Numbered from the stretch's first letter, positions 14,868 to 23,641 are shown. The stretch is 38,281 bases of DNA from Spirochaetaceae bacterium (GCA_003556605.1 PWQX01000017.1:1-38281), one strand, 5' to 3'. Notes: a model not told the origin generated them from the letters alone. Program-made: numbers and translations.

Positions 14868-15926
14868 ATGGCCACAGGCAGAGTCTACGGCGTTGCTCTG
14901 GCGGGAGCCGGAATGGTTTCCGGGGCTCACGCGGATGCGATTCTTGAACTTGACGTTGCGGATCTTAGAGTAGTCTATTCGCGTACTGAGAAACGAGCAA
15001 AGCCGTTCGCAGACAAATACAATGTTCCGTGGACGTGCGATTATGAGGAAATCCTCAAGCGGGATGACGTTGACATCGTTGACATTACAACAGCCCCGTG
15101 GCGCCACGCCGACATGGGGATTGCGGCTGCGAATGCGGGAAAACACGTAATAGTTGAAAAACCCATGGACGTTAGTCTTGAGAAGTGTGACAAGCTTATC
15201 GATGCGTGCCGCACGAACAACGTGGCGCTTTCGGTCATATTCCAGAATAGGTTCAAGAAGACAATGCGCCGCGTTAGGGATTACTGTCACAGCGGGGGAC
15301 TGGGAACCCTCCTGCATGCAAGCGCGTATGTCAAGTGGTTCCGTCCCCAAGAATACTATGACGGGGATGACTGGCGGGGCAAGATAACAACAGAGGGCGG
15401 CGGGGTAATATTTGGCCAGGCGGGGCATTCACTGGACCTTTTGCTGTGGCTGTTCGGACCGGTCAGCGAAGTGTATGCACGAATAGCGACAACACCCGTT
15501 CACAAGAATATTGATGTGGAGAATCTAGGAGTTGTAAACATACAGTTCAGGAATGGAGCTCTCGGCACGCTTGAAGCAGCTACGTCGCTCTATCCCGGCA
15601 CGCCGGAGCGGCTGGAGCTCCATGGCACTAGGGGTACGATTGTTATCGAGCAGGGAAGCATAAAGATGTGGGAAATAAAGGATCCCGGCCCGGAAGATGC
15701 ACCGGGAGACGTAGCGGAGGAAACGGGAACAGGCGCCCGTGATCCGATGGCTTTCCCCATAACATGGCATAAGCTCCAGATTGAGGATATGTGCCGGGCA
15801 ATAGATGAGAACAGAGAACCCGCGATAAACGGCAGAGAAGGACGCCGCCTTAACGAAATCTGCCATTACATCTATGAGTCGGCAAGAGGGAACAAGCCGG
15901 TCGAAATTCCGGAGAAGGCGGATTAA
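14868..15926 (+). CDS. Gfo/Idh/MocA-family oxidoreductase
   Basis: A 352-residue NAD(P)-dependent dehydrogenase. The Rossmann nucleotide loop is GAGMVSGA (13-20), the conserved EKP is at 97-99, and a C-terminal-domain block GQAGHSLDLLLW places H187 and D190 where catalytic His and Asp are usually found. The family oxidises or reduces hydroxyls of sugars and sugar acids. In this operon it could be the reductase or dehydrogenase acting on the product of UxaC or of the LarA-like enzyme, standing in for UxuB or UxaB, which belong to another family; this is inference. ATG 14868 has an aaggag site 9 bases upstream. No clear intrinsic terminator follows before the convergent gene ending at 16077. 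Confidence 0.9.
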   Translation: MATGRVYGVALAGAGMVSGAHADAILELDVADLRVVYSRTEKRAKPFADKYNVPWTCDYEEILKRDDVDIVDITTAPWRHADMGIAAANAGKHVIVEKPMDVSLEKCDKLIDACRTNNVALSVIFQNRFKKTMRRVRDYCHSGGLGTLLHASAYVKWFRPQEYYDGDDWRGKITTEGGGVIFGQAGHSLDLLLWLFGPVSEVYARIATTPVHKNIDVENLGVVNIQFRNGALGTLEAATSLYPGTPERLELHGTRGTIVIEQGSIKMWEIKDPGPEDAPGDVAEETGTGARDPMAFPITWHKLQIEDMCRAIDENREPAINGREGRRLNEICHYIYESARGNKPVEIPEKAD

Positions 15927-16076
15927 GCGAGCTCCCCGCTCCGGCATCCGGTCCTAGCCTTTCTGCAGCGTTTCATACGTGCGGCGATGCTCACGCGCAT
16001 CCGCGAGACTGCGCATTCGACAACAATTGCGCGACAGCCGGCCTGCGTAACGGTGAGCACCCGCTCACATTGCCGT

Positions 16077-16343
16077 TCATCCCAGCCGCTTCTTGATTTC
16101 CGCTTCGTACTCGGGAAAATACGTCGCGATCACGGGAAGGTCGAACTCCGTCAGGATGCTGGTGTTGGATTCGCGCTCGAGCAGAAACGTGAAGGAGGCT
16201 TCGATGAGCTCCTCCGGTGAGACCTTCCCTTCCGTCAGTTTGTGGTAGTAATCAGACGTCAGTCTTACGCGGTGGCGTGTCGTCCGCCGGCCGGCGACGG
16301 TAACGGCGTACGTTTCCCCATTCTGTTTGGCAACTTCAATCAT
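16077..16343 (-). CDS. Conserved-looking small protein of unknown function (88 aa)
   Basis: The frame is open further upstream to 16508, but that part overlaps the 76-residue membrane-protein gene and is Arg/Pro/Gly-rich, so ATG 16343 is preferred (weak agg site 9 bases upstream). The protein is acidic and soluble: an N-terminal strand pair (MIEVAKQNGETYAVTVAG), a TRHRVRLTSDYYHKLT segment, the phrase SPEELIEASFTFLLERE, then SILTEFDLPVIATYFPEYE near the end. It looks like a conserved compact fold, but I cannot name a family. It ends the minus-strand ABC transporter cluster, 73 bases after the membrane-protein gene. Confidence 0.65.
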   Translation of the reverse strand: MIEVAKQNGETYAVTVAGRRTTRHRVRLTSDYYHKLTEGKVSPEELIEASFTFLLERESNTSILTEFDLPVIATYFPEYEAEIKKRLG

Positions 16344-16416
16344 ACCGGTCAGCCTATCAGCAGAAGCCGGAACTTGGAAAGAGGTCCCAAAGCCAATATC
16401 GTCGCGATATCGCAGT

Positions 16417-16644
16417 TTACTGAGAACGGCCCGGCCCGGCGGTGCTGCCGGTCTGTGATCCCTGCTCCCACCTGATATACACGCCCACCAAGCCCGCGGC
16501 AAGTCCAAAAAAACTCACCGCATAGGCGGCGAATGCCGGCACGAACGCCGGTGGGATCAGCCGAATCGTGATCGCCATGAGAAACAGCCAGCCGGTCAGC
16601 ATTCCGGCGAACCCGCCGAACATCAGTCGTGTTGAACGTGCCAT
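16417..16644 (-). CDS. Small membrane protein, two transmembrane segments
   Basis: A 75-residue protein starting MARSTRLMFGG with hydrophobic segments at about residues 8-28 and 35-57, then a polar Gly/Ser-rich tail. It begins directly after the stop of the ABC ATPase gene; agagg lies 6 bases before the second of two adjacent ATG codons (16644), and 16647 is the alternative. The position suggests translational coupling to the transporter operon. No family recognised. It could be an accessory subunit, or a gene that merely shares the transcript. Confidence 0.65.
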   Translation of the reverse strand: MARSTRLMFGGFAGMLTGWLFLMAITIRLIPPAFVPAFAAYAVSFFGLAAGLVGVYIRWEQGSQTGSTAGPGRSQ

Positions 16645-16647
16645 CAT

Positions 16648-17658
16648 TCACCTCTGCAGGTTGTGCTCTACCGCGGCTTCACGGTACAGCCAACACGCTG
16701 CCCGCCGCCCGGCGCCGGTCTCAAAGTCCGGTGGATCGTGCCGCTCGCATAGCCCTTGAATTGCGAATGAACAGCGCGGATGGAAACGGCACCCTTCAGG
16801 CGGATGCAGCAAACTCGGCGGTTCCCCGGCAGGAACCTTGCGGTATTGGCCGGCGTTGGCAGCGTCGGGGTCGGGGATGGCGTCTACAAGCGCCTGGGTG
16901 TAGGGATGTTCAGGTCTCGCGAGAATCGCCTCTACCGGCCCGCGCTCAACGATCTTGGCTCCGTACATTATGAATATCCGTTCGCAGAAATAGCGAACCG
17001 TCGACAGGTCGTGGGTAATATATAACAGCGCCATCCGGTGCTTGCGCTGCAGTTGTCTGAGCAGCTGTAACACTTCAACCCGTACCGAGGCGTCGAGCAT
17101 ACTTACCGGTTCGTCGGCGACGATGAGCTGTGGGTCAAGGATTCTTGCGCGCGCGATTACCACGCGCTGCTGTTGTCCACCTGAGAGCTGATGGGGGAAC
17201 TTCTCAAGGAAGCTTGCAGCCGGTGTGAGTCTGATTTCCTCCAAGCGGCTGCGAATGCGTTGCTCCTGCTCGGCGCGGTCGCGAACACCGTTCACGAGCA
17301 GCGGTTCACGCAGTAGTTGCCGTACGTCCATGAACGGCGGCAGCGCGGCGTAAGGGTCCTGCTGCACATACCCCACCTGGCGGCGGTGCCACGCGAGTTT
17401 CCGGCGGTCGTAGCTGGACATGTCTACACCGTCGAACAGCACCGACCCTGCGGTGGGCTCGTAGAGCCCGAGAACGGTGCGCGCGAGAGTGCTCTTGCCG
17501 CATCCGCTTTCGCCGACGATCGCTACCGCCTCACCTCGCCGGATATGAAAGGTAACGCCGTCGACCGCCCGAACTTCACCGGCTCTCACGAAGCCGAACT
17601 TGCGCAGCTCAAAATGGGTTTGCAGATTTTCGGCCTGCAGCAGAACGTCATTGGGCAT
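16648..17658 (-). CDS. Oligopeptide/dipeptide-type ABC transporter ATPase (OppF/DppF-like)
   Basis: A 336-residue cytoplasmic ATPase. Walker A is GESGCGKST (about residues 49-57), the Q-loop region is YVQQDPYAALPP, the signature is LSGGQQQR, Walker B is LIVADEP, and the switch His is in YITHD. The C-terminal extension contains GCRFHPRCSFA, the Opp/Dpp-specific domain with clustered cysteines. It follows the other ATPase gene by 4 bases; a ggagaat site precedes ATG 17658. With its partner it would energise the permease pair encoded upstream. Substrate could be peptides, nickel or sugars; sequence alone does not decide. Confidence 0.95.
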   Translation of the reverse strand: MPNDVLLQAENLQTHFELRKFGFVRAGEVRAVDGVTFHIRRGEAVAIVGESGCGKSTLARTVLGLYEPTAGSVLFDGVDMSSYDRRKLAWHRRQVGYVQQDPYAALPPFMDVRQLLREPLLVNGVRDRAEQEQRIRSRLEEIRLTPAASFLEKFPHQLSGGQQQRVVIARARILDPQLIVADEPVSMLDASVRVEVLQLLRQLQRKHRMALLYITHDLSTVRYFCERIFIMYGAKIVERGPVEAILARPEHPYTQALVDAIPDPDAANAGQYRKVPAGEPPSLLHPPEGCRFHPRCSFAIQGLCERHDPPDFETGAGRRAACWLYREAAVEHNLQR

Positions 17659-17662
17659 TAGG

Positions 17663-18646
17663 CTATTCTCCGGCGCTACAGTCGTGCGCCGTCTGCCGTT
17701 GTGATTCGTACAGCCAGCACTTCGCTACTCGCCCGCATGCCGTACGGAACGGCGGCGGTTCGTGCGCGCAGCGGTCAAAACGCTCCGGACAGCGCGGAGC
17801 AAACCGACAGCCTTGGGGCGGGGCGAGAAGACTCGGCGGTTGTCCGGGTATGGCGTGCAGCTCTTTTGCTCCCCGTAACGTGGGCACACTCGACATCAGA
17901 AACGCGGAGTAGGGATGCAGCGCCTCGGCGAAGAACTGGGCCGCATCGGACTGTTCTACGATCTGTCCTGCGTACATGACCGCCACGCTATCGGCAATCT
18001 CGCTCGCAGCCGCAACGTCGTGGGTTATCAGCATAAACCTCGTCGCGACGCGTGCCTTAATGCCTTTCAGCGCATTCATAATGTTCGCTTGTGTGAGAAT
18101 ATCGAGCGCGCTGGTGGGCTCATCGAGAATGATGAGCTCGGGCTCGGTGATAAGCGCCATCGCAATTACGACTCGCTGGCGCATTCCCCCTGAAAGCTCA
18201 AAGGGGTAACGCCGTAAGAAATCCGGCGGGACATGCACTATGTCGAACGCTTCGCGCGCCTGTTCGGCCGCTTCAGCGTGTGTTGTCGCCCGCCGGTGCT
18301 CAAGCAGCGGCTCGGCGATCTGCTCGATTACCCGCGTCACCGGATTAAGGGAGTTCATCGCCGCCTGAGGAACAAGAGCGATTCGCTGCCAGCGAACCTG
18401 CGTGCGGAACGTCTCCTCGTCAAGCCGCATCAGATCATCCGAGTCAAGCAATACTTTTCCTCCGTAGCGTGCAACATTCGGCGGTAGCAGCCGCAGTATC
18501 GCCTTGGTAAGACTGCTCTTTCCGCAACCACTTTCGCCGAGTACAGCCACGCTGCGCCGCGGCTCCACGGTGAGATCGACCCCGTCAACCGCCCGTACGA
18601 TTCCTTCACGAGCTTTGAAATGCAGGACGAGCTTCTCGGTCCGCAA
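17663..18646 (-). CDS. Oligopeptide/dipeptide-type ABC transporter ATPase (OppD/DppD-like)
   Basis: A 327-residue ATPase. Walker A is GESGCGKSS, followed by VPQAAMNSLNPV in the Q-loop region (typical of OppD), the signature LSGGMRQR, Walker B LIILDEP with TSALD, and LITHD as the switch. The C-terminal Opp-type domain includes GCRFAPRCPERFDRC. The start is TTG 18646: agagg of the upstream permease end lies 6 bases before it, and the permease stop is only 3 bases away, so translation is coupled. It pairs with the DppF-like ATPase to form the nucleotide-binding dimer. Confidence 0.95.
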   Translation of the reverse strand: MRTEKLVLHFKAREGIVRAVDGVDLTVEPRRSVAVLGESGCGKSSLTKAILRLLPPNVARYGGKVLLDSDDLMRLDEETFRTQVRWQRIALVPQAAMNSLNPVTRVIEQIAEPLLEHRRATTHAEAAEQAREAFDIVHVPPDFLRRYPFELSGGMRQRVVIAMALITEPELIILDEPTSALDILTQANIMNALKGIKARVATRFMLITHDVAAASEIADSVAVMYAGQIVEQSDAAQFFAEALHPYSAFLMSSVPTLRGAKELHAIPGQPPSLLAPPQGCRFAPRCPERFDRCAHEPPPFRTACGRVAKCWLYESQRQTAHDCSAGE

Positions 18647-18649
18647 AAC

Positions 18650-19996
18650 CTACCTCTCCCTCAAACGGGGGTTAAAGACACGGTCTAGTGCAAAGCCGAA
18701 CATCGCGAAGCCCAAGCCGGTGAGGATCAACAGAGAGCTCGGCAATAGAACCCAGTAATACTGCCCGCGGTACAGCGCACCGTTTCGATAGGCATCTTCG
18801 AGCACTTTACCCCAGGTTGGTAACACCGGGTCACCTAGACCTATCATGGCAAGCGTCGCTTCCAGGAACACGAACGAGGGTATGACGGTCACGAATGAAG
18901 GAATGAGCGTGGGGAGCACTTTCGGGATCATGTATCGAAAGATGATCCGAGTGTTGCCGGCGCCGTAGGCGCGCGCGGCTTCAATGTACGCCAGTTCCCT
19001 GATCTGCAGGAACATCGCACGATAGGTCTTAATCCCGGCGCTGAAGATTCCAAACAGAATGACGACGCCGAGCATGACCCAAATGCTGCGCGAATACAGC
19101 GTGCCGACCATCACGAGAACCGGCAGCAGCGGCAATACCATGTTTACTTCGGTAACCCGTTGAATTGCCGCGTCGACCTTACCGCGGAACCACACGCCGA
19201 CTGCGGCGAGAACGAGCGTTGTGACGGTACTGCCGACTGCTGCGAGAATGCCGAAGGCGAGCGCGGGCCGAGTTCCAAACAAAAGCGCTACCGCGATATC
19301 GCGGCGTATGTGATCGGTGCCCGCAAGGCCGTGCACTTGTCCGTAACGCACGAAGCGCGCTTCAATATCAGAGTCAGGCTCGAAGCTGACTCCCTCAATC
19401 TCCACTCGGTAGGTACCGTGCAATACCTGCGGGACTCCCTCGGCGGAAGCAGGATCCGCAAAGAGACCCACACGCGGCGCAACATCGCCGAGCTCCCGCC
19501 GGAGGCCGCGCAGCTGATCGATGCGAATGCTCTGTTCGCGATCGACCCCGCCGTCACTGAGGCTGAAACTTCGGCCGTCGGGCGTAACCCAACGTACGCT
19601 CGCAAACGGTCTTCTCGATTCGTACTCGGAGCGCAGAAAGAGGTTGAGCTCGCGCGGGAACGCATCGTAGTGATAGTCGAACTCAAAAGCGATCTCGATT
19701 TCGTTGTGCTCCTCGCTAATCTCGCGGTAGCGCTTCAGCTCCGGATGTTCGGCGCTGTCGAGTACAAGGGTTCTGGGCAGATTCACCCACGGGAGGGCGT
19801 TGTACCAGACCGGGCGCGCGTTGCGCGGCGAGTCACGCCGGGCGATACCCGCACGCCACAATTGTACCGCGTGCGACTGCGGCACCATGATTAGCGAATA
19901 AAGCGCCAGGGCGAGGAATAACGCAATCAGCACAAGTCCGGCGATTGCCGAGGGGTAACGCTTGAGCTCTCGAGCGAAGCTGATGAAGCGGTTCAT
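18650..19996 (-). CDS. DppC/OppC-type ABC permease with large extracytoplasmic insert
   Basis: A 448-residue permease; ordinary DppC/OppC proteins are about 280-310. After one membrane segment (about 17-37) comes a hydrophilic stretch of about 185 residues (40-225) before the family motif GTDHIRRD (226-233, usually GTDxxGRD). The remaining five segments are normal, and the EAA loop EAARAYGAGNTRIIFRYMIP (339-358) that docks the ATPases is intact. The insert has beta-strand-like segments such as IEIAFEFDY and YRVEIEGVSF, so it is probably a folded periplasmic domain. The glycine of the GRD motif is replaced by arginine. The gene overlaps the DppB-type gene by 4 bases (ATGA), which implies coupled synthesis. 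Confidence 0.92.
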   Translation of the reverse strand: MNRFISFARELKRYPSAIAGLVLIALFLALALYSLIMVPQSHAVQLWRAGIARRDSPRNARPVWYNALPWVNLPRTLVLDSAEHPELKRYREISEEHNEIEIAFEFDYHYDAFPRELNLFLRSEYESRRPFASVRWVTPDGRSFSLSDGGVDREQSIRIDQLRGLRRELGDVAPRVGLFADPASAEGVPQVLHGTYRVEIEGVSFEPDSDIEARFVRYGQVHGLAGTDHIRRDIAVALLFGTRPALAFGILAAVGSTVTTLVLAAVGVWFRGKVDAAIQRVTEVNMVLPLLPVLVMVGTLYSRSIWVMLGVVILFGIFSAGIKTYRAMFLQIRELAYIEAARAYGAGNTRIIFRYMIPKVLPTLIPSFVTVIPSFVFLEATLAMIGLGDPVLPTWGKVLEDAYRNGALYRGQYYWVLLPSSLLILTGLGFAMFGFALDRVFNPRLRER

Positions 19997-21144
19997 GAGC
20001 GGTTCCTACCAAGCCCCACCTTAATTCGTGGGTCTACCAGCGCGTAAACGAAATCGAGCACAAATACGGTAATTCCCAGCAGGTACGCGTAGACAATGAC
20101 GGTGCCGAGAATAACCGGTGTATCATAGAGGTTGATCGCTTCCACTGTGACGGTACCAATGCCGGGCCAGTTGAACACGCGTTCAAGGACGATCGCGCCG
20201 GTCCAGAGCCCGATGATGCTCAGCATGAACGATGTGATGATGGTAGGTAACGTTGGACGCAAGACATAGCGGCGCTCAATTGCCGCGGAAGTCAGTCCCT
20301 TGGCCTTGGCGAGCTCTACGTAGTCCTCGCTGGAGTAAATCAGAAAGAAAGTGCGCCAGGAATATACCGCCAGGAAGAGCGCGCTGATGATGATCGCCGC
20401 GACGGGAAGCAATAAGTGGCGCATCACACTCAGGGCGTACAATAACGGATTCGCGGGCGCGGGGGCGGCTACCATGCCACCGAACGGTAGCCAACCTAGC
20501 AAGGCGGCAAAAATCAGAATCAGAAATATTCCGTAAAACCAGCTCGGCGCGGCCGAGGTCGGGGCCAAGGCCACGAACAGGCGGTCGAGCTTGCTGCCGT
20601 AGCGCCGCGAGAGGTAAAGGGCTACAAAAATAGCAATACCGAACAGGCCTAACTCGGCGGTTGCAAATAGCAACAACGTCGGCGCGAGCCGTTCTAAGAT
20701 GATAAGACGTACGAGGCGGGAACCGGAATCGCTTGTCATGTCATGTGAGCGCCCGAGGTTCAGCGTCAGCGCGTTGCCGAGATAGCGAAAACTGCGAATC
20801 ATGAACGGCTGGTCGAGCCCGCGGCGTGTAGTTTCGCGATCAACCATCGCTTCCACTAATTCGGCCCTGCGCTCGCTCGGTAACTCCATCAGCTCTTCAT
20901 CGGCGCCGACCCGCATCACGATCCGTTCCTGGATCTGCGCGTAGCGAATTTCGTCGACGTAGCCGCCCATATTGGCGATCAGTACGGCGATGTAGGCCGC
21001 AACGGCGACCGTTGCCGCAATCGCGAACAGACGCCCGAGGATATAGCGGACGACGCGCGCGGAGGAATCGCCTTTGCCGGTAGGCGAGGTACTGTCCGAG
21101 CTCGAGGGAGGCGCAGGCTGCTCTGTTACGTGGTGTGTATGCAT
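19993..21144 (-). CDS. DppB/OppB-type ABC permease
   Basis: A 383-residue permease with a Ser/Pro/Thr-rich cytoplasmic N-terminus (about 30 residues), a first membrane segment at about 35-58, an external loop longer than usual (about 60-130) ending in GLDQPFMIRSFRYLGNALTLNLGRS, and five further segments. The ATPase-docking loop reads YVELAKAKGLTSAAIERRYVL, and the C-terminal block FNWPGIGTVTVEAI is the family signature. Together with the DppC-type protein it forms the channel. It starts 7 bases after the binding-protein stop; ATG 21144 has an aaagg site. Confidence 0.93.
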   Translation of the reverse strand: MHTHHVTEQPAPPSSSDSTSPTGKGDSSARVVRYILGRLFAIAATVAVAAYIAVLIANMGGYVDEIRYAQIQERIVMRVGADEELMELPSERRAELVEAMVDRETTRRGLDQPFMIRSFRYLGNALTLNLGRSHDMTSDSGSRLVRLIILERLAPTLLLFATAELGLFGIAIFVALYLSRRYGSKLDRLFVALAPTSAAPSWFYGIFLILIFAALLGWLPFGGMVAAPAPANPLLYALSVMRHLLLPVAAIIISALFLAVYSWRTFFLIYSSEDYVELAKAKGLTSAAIERRYVLRPTLPTIITSFMLSIIGLWTGAIVLERVFNWPGIGTVTVEAINLYDTPVILGTVIVYAYLLGITVFVLDFVYALVDPRIKVGLGRNRS

Positions 21145-21151
21145 TGGCCTT

Positions 21152-23641
21152 TTAGGGGATGACCACGAACTCTCGCGACTCGAAGGTAGGGATACTGACG
21201 ATCAAGGGCACGACAACGGCCTCGATTCTGGTAGCCCCGGTTTGAAGCTCGTTGGTCAGCTCGGCGTCGAGTATTGCTCTGTAAATTCCATCCCCCGTGT
21301 GCTCGGCGCCGGTTATGTATTGGAGAGCGCCGGTTGCGTCGAATACGAGATACTGCACCGTATCGATGTCATCGGCATCATATGGGCGCCCGTCGTACGA
21401 CACTTCAATCTCGAATACGGCTTCCTCGCCCGGCACCACGGAGGAAGGTCCGTGTATATCCACTTGGGCGATCGCCGGTTCGTCGAAGCGTTCCCATTTT
21501 TCAAACGGGTCAGGGAAGTGCTCAAAGCGTTCGAGCACGACCGTGCCTTCTACCGGCCGGACTCCGGTGAGCTTGAACGGCCCAATGCCCACCCAGAGGT
21601 GGTTCATCCTTTCATACCAGGCGGCAAGATTCTCCCAGCGCTCGGCAACCTCGTTGTCATCAACGTACTCAGCCAATACCGGTTCATAAGGCAGGTAGTT
21701 CTCCGCTTGCGCTTGTTCAAGCTCTTCGGCAAGGATTTTGAGGCTGGGTCCGCTTACGTAGCTCGCCCATTCCACTTCAAGCCGGTCGGCTTTGTCGGCG
21801 CTGAAGGCAAGCTGCTCGTTGATCTCAGCACGGATGCCGAGCGCGAGCTGGTGCCACGCTCCGGCTCCGTGTGCGTAGGTGGGGAAAAAGGTCGACACAT
21901 TCGCCTCGGCGTCGAGGAAGTAGTTGTCGGCGTAGTATTCGATCGTAAGCGGGTTCTCTGAGGTAATCCGAATACCGCGGAAGTTCCGGATGAAGCTTTC
22001 GTAACCCGGCAGTTGTGCTGCGTCGAACAGTGTGCTTTCTTCTTTGGCGCGGTCGAAGGTCAAGATTATGCCGAGCACGATGTCTGCGGTTGAAATCTGC
22101 GAACCGTCGTGCCACATAATTTCGAAGAAATCCTCAGGATACGTTACGATACTACGCCGCCGGGCAGTCATCCCTTCGGGGTGTTCCTCGCCGACGGTTG
22201 TGAACTCCTGGGCGACCGGGTCCCACCCGGCCCACGCATCTTCAGGCACTTCTATTCGTTCGGCGAACTCGAGGGTCACCCAGTCATGCGTTCGGGTGAC
22301 CGGAAGCCCGTCCTGTACGGTCACTTCAGCCGATTCAATGCGCTGCGGCCATGGAAGTCCGGTAAAGGGATCACGCTTAGTGCCCTCGTCGGAGGTGGCA
22401 CGGATGATCATCTGGTCATACACCCAATTGCTGCCGTCAAGCGGATTCCACGGCTCGGTGAGTATACCGGGGGTTCCAAGCCGGAACTCGCCGCCGCCGT
22501 CCTTCTGCAAGGTGAGCGCCCACAGCCGTGCGCCGCTCACCCCGCCGCCGAGATCGGCAGCAACGCTTACACTCGGCTGCCGCGGTGTGGCGACAACCTG
22601 GTCGACCAGCCACACGCGCGCGGAATCCTGGAGCGCGAGGCGCAACGCCTCGGCAAACAGCTCGTTGCGTTCGGCGAGCGTGCTGTACTCCCGCTGGGCC
22701 AGCCGTTGGGAGTGCGCGTCGAACTCAGGGCTTGGCTCGTAGGCCTGATACAGCGGCTGAGGGAGACTGCGCGGCGTGTAGTAGAAGTCAAAGGCGGCGG
22801 CCTGGTCACGGTTGACCAGCGTAGCAATCCAACCGCCGGTGTACAAGTGAAAACGACCCTCCGACGGATGGGAGCCGATCCACAAGGCAGAAGCTTCATC
22901 TGCAGTGCGGTACAAGCGGTCCACCTTAAATCCGATGTCTTCCAGCCGGTTGGCGACATAATCGCCCACTTCGCGGCGCTCGTCTTCGGTTCTGATCACA
23001 AATATGAGTTCAACCGGCTCGTCTTCGTAACGCCAAACACCGTCTTTACGCTCGGCGCCGAGCCGCTCCATCTGTTCGGTTATGATTTCTTCGGCCCGTT
23101 GGGGGTCGTAGGCGTATTCCATCTCGAGCGCACGCGCCTCACCTGCTACCCGGGCGTAATCGGGAAAGGCCCCCGAAATGGGGTGGTAGCGCGGTTTAGC
23201 TAAGCCGCCGTAGATTTCCTCGGCGATGTAGTCGCGGTCCACCAGTAGATTCATCGCTTCGCGAATGCGCGGCTCTGAGAAGGGGTTGAGCTCGCCGGTT
23301 CCCTCGAATTCCGGGCCCGAGGGATTGAAGGTTAGTTCCGCCGATTGCCCGAACGATTCTTCAAACGCCAACCCCTGTGCCTGGATCTCCTCGAGTATGT
23401 CCGGGCTCGAGACTCCCCCGGCGTACATATCGAAATCGCCGGCCGCCAAGCGGGCGATTGCGCTCGAAGTGTCGGTCTCTTGCAGCACCACGATCTCATC
23501 GATCCAGGAGTAGACCGTTTCGGGGGGCGCGGCTTCTTCTACCGTTTCTTCGCGACGCTCACACGCTGCAGCCGCCAATACGACCATCGTCACCGAGGCA
23601 ATGACGAGAGTAAATTGGTTTGTGAAACTGATTCCACGCAC
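21152..23641 (-). CDS. Family-5 solute-binding lipoprotein of the ABC transporter, apparently circularly permuted, with C-terminal beta domain
   Basis: An 829-residue exported protein; ordinary family-5 binding proteins are about 500-600. GTG 23641 has a ggagg site 6 bases upstream. A signal peptide ends in a lipobox before Cys27. Residues 46-76 (IDEIVVL to DFDMYAGG), 122-146 (SEPRIREAMNLLVDRDYI) and 176-191 match what is normally the second half of the fold. Residues 386-530 (ILTEPWNPLDGSNWVYD, WHDGSQISTADIV) and 684-729 (GIGPFKLTGV to the FEHFPDP stretch) match the normal first half. The two halves are thus in reversed order. Residues about 730-829 look like an Ig-type beta domain (EAVFEIEVSYDG). 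It heads the ABC operon. The ligand is unknown; peptides are the default guess. Confidence 0.9.
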   Translation of the reverse strand: MRGISFTNQFTLVIASVTMVVLAAAACERREETVEEAAPPETVYSWIDEIVVLQETDTSSAIARLAAGDFDMYAGGVSSPDILEEIQAQGLAFEESFGQSAELTFNPSGPEFEGTGELNPFSEPRIREAMNLLVDRDYIAEEIYGGLAKPRYHPISGAFPDYARVAGEARALEMEYAYDPQRAEEIITEQMERLGAERKDGVWRYEDEPVELIFVIRTEDERREVGDYVANRLEDIGFKVDRLYRTADEASALWIGSHPSEGRFHLYTGGWIATLVNRDQAAAFDFYYTPRSLPQPLYQAYEPSPEFDAHSQRLAQREYSTLAERNELFAEALRLALQDSARVWLVDQVVATPRQPSVSVAADLGGGVSGARLWALTLQKDGGGEFRLGTPGILTEPWNPLDGSNWVYDQMIIRATSDEGTKRDPFTGLPWPQRIESAEVTVQDGLPVTRTHDWVTLEFAERIEVPEDAWAGWDPVAQEFTTVGEEHPEGMTARRRSIVTYPEDFFEIMWHDGSQISTADIVLGIILTFDRAKEESTLFDAAQLPGYESFIRNFRGIRITSENPLTIEYYADNYFLDAEANVSTFFPTYAHGAGAWHQLALGIRAEINEQLAFSADKADRLEVEWASYVSGPSLKILAEELEQAQAENYLPYEPVLAEYVDDNEVAERWENLAAWYERMNHLWVGIGPFKLTGVRPVEGTVVLERFEHFPDPFEKWERFDEPAIAQVDIHGPSSVVPGEEAVFEIEVSYDGRPYDADDIDTVQYLVFDATGALQYITGAEHTGDGIYRAILDAELTNELQTGATRIEAVVVPLIVSIPTFESREFVVIP

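Noticed and set aside
16050-16078. Hairpin with GTGAGC/GCTCAC arms between the Gfo/Idh gene and the convergent small gene
   Set aside because: No T-run on either strand; not reported as a terminator.
16344-16508. Upstream extension of the 88-residue small protein
   Set aside because: It overlaps the small membrane-protein gene in another frame and its composition is unlike the conserved-looking downstream part.
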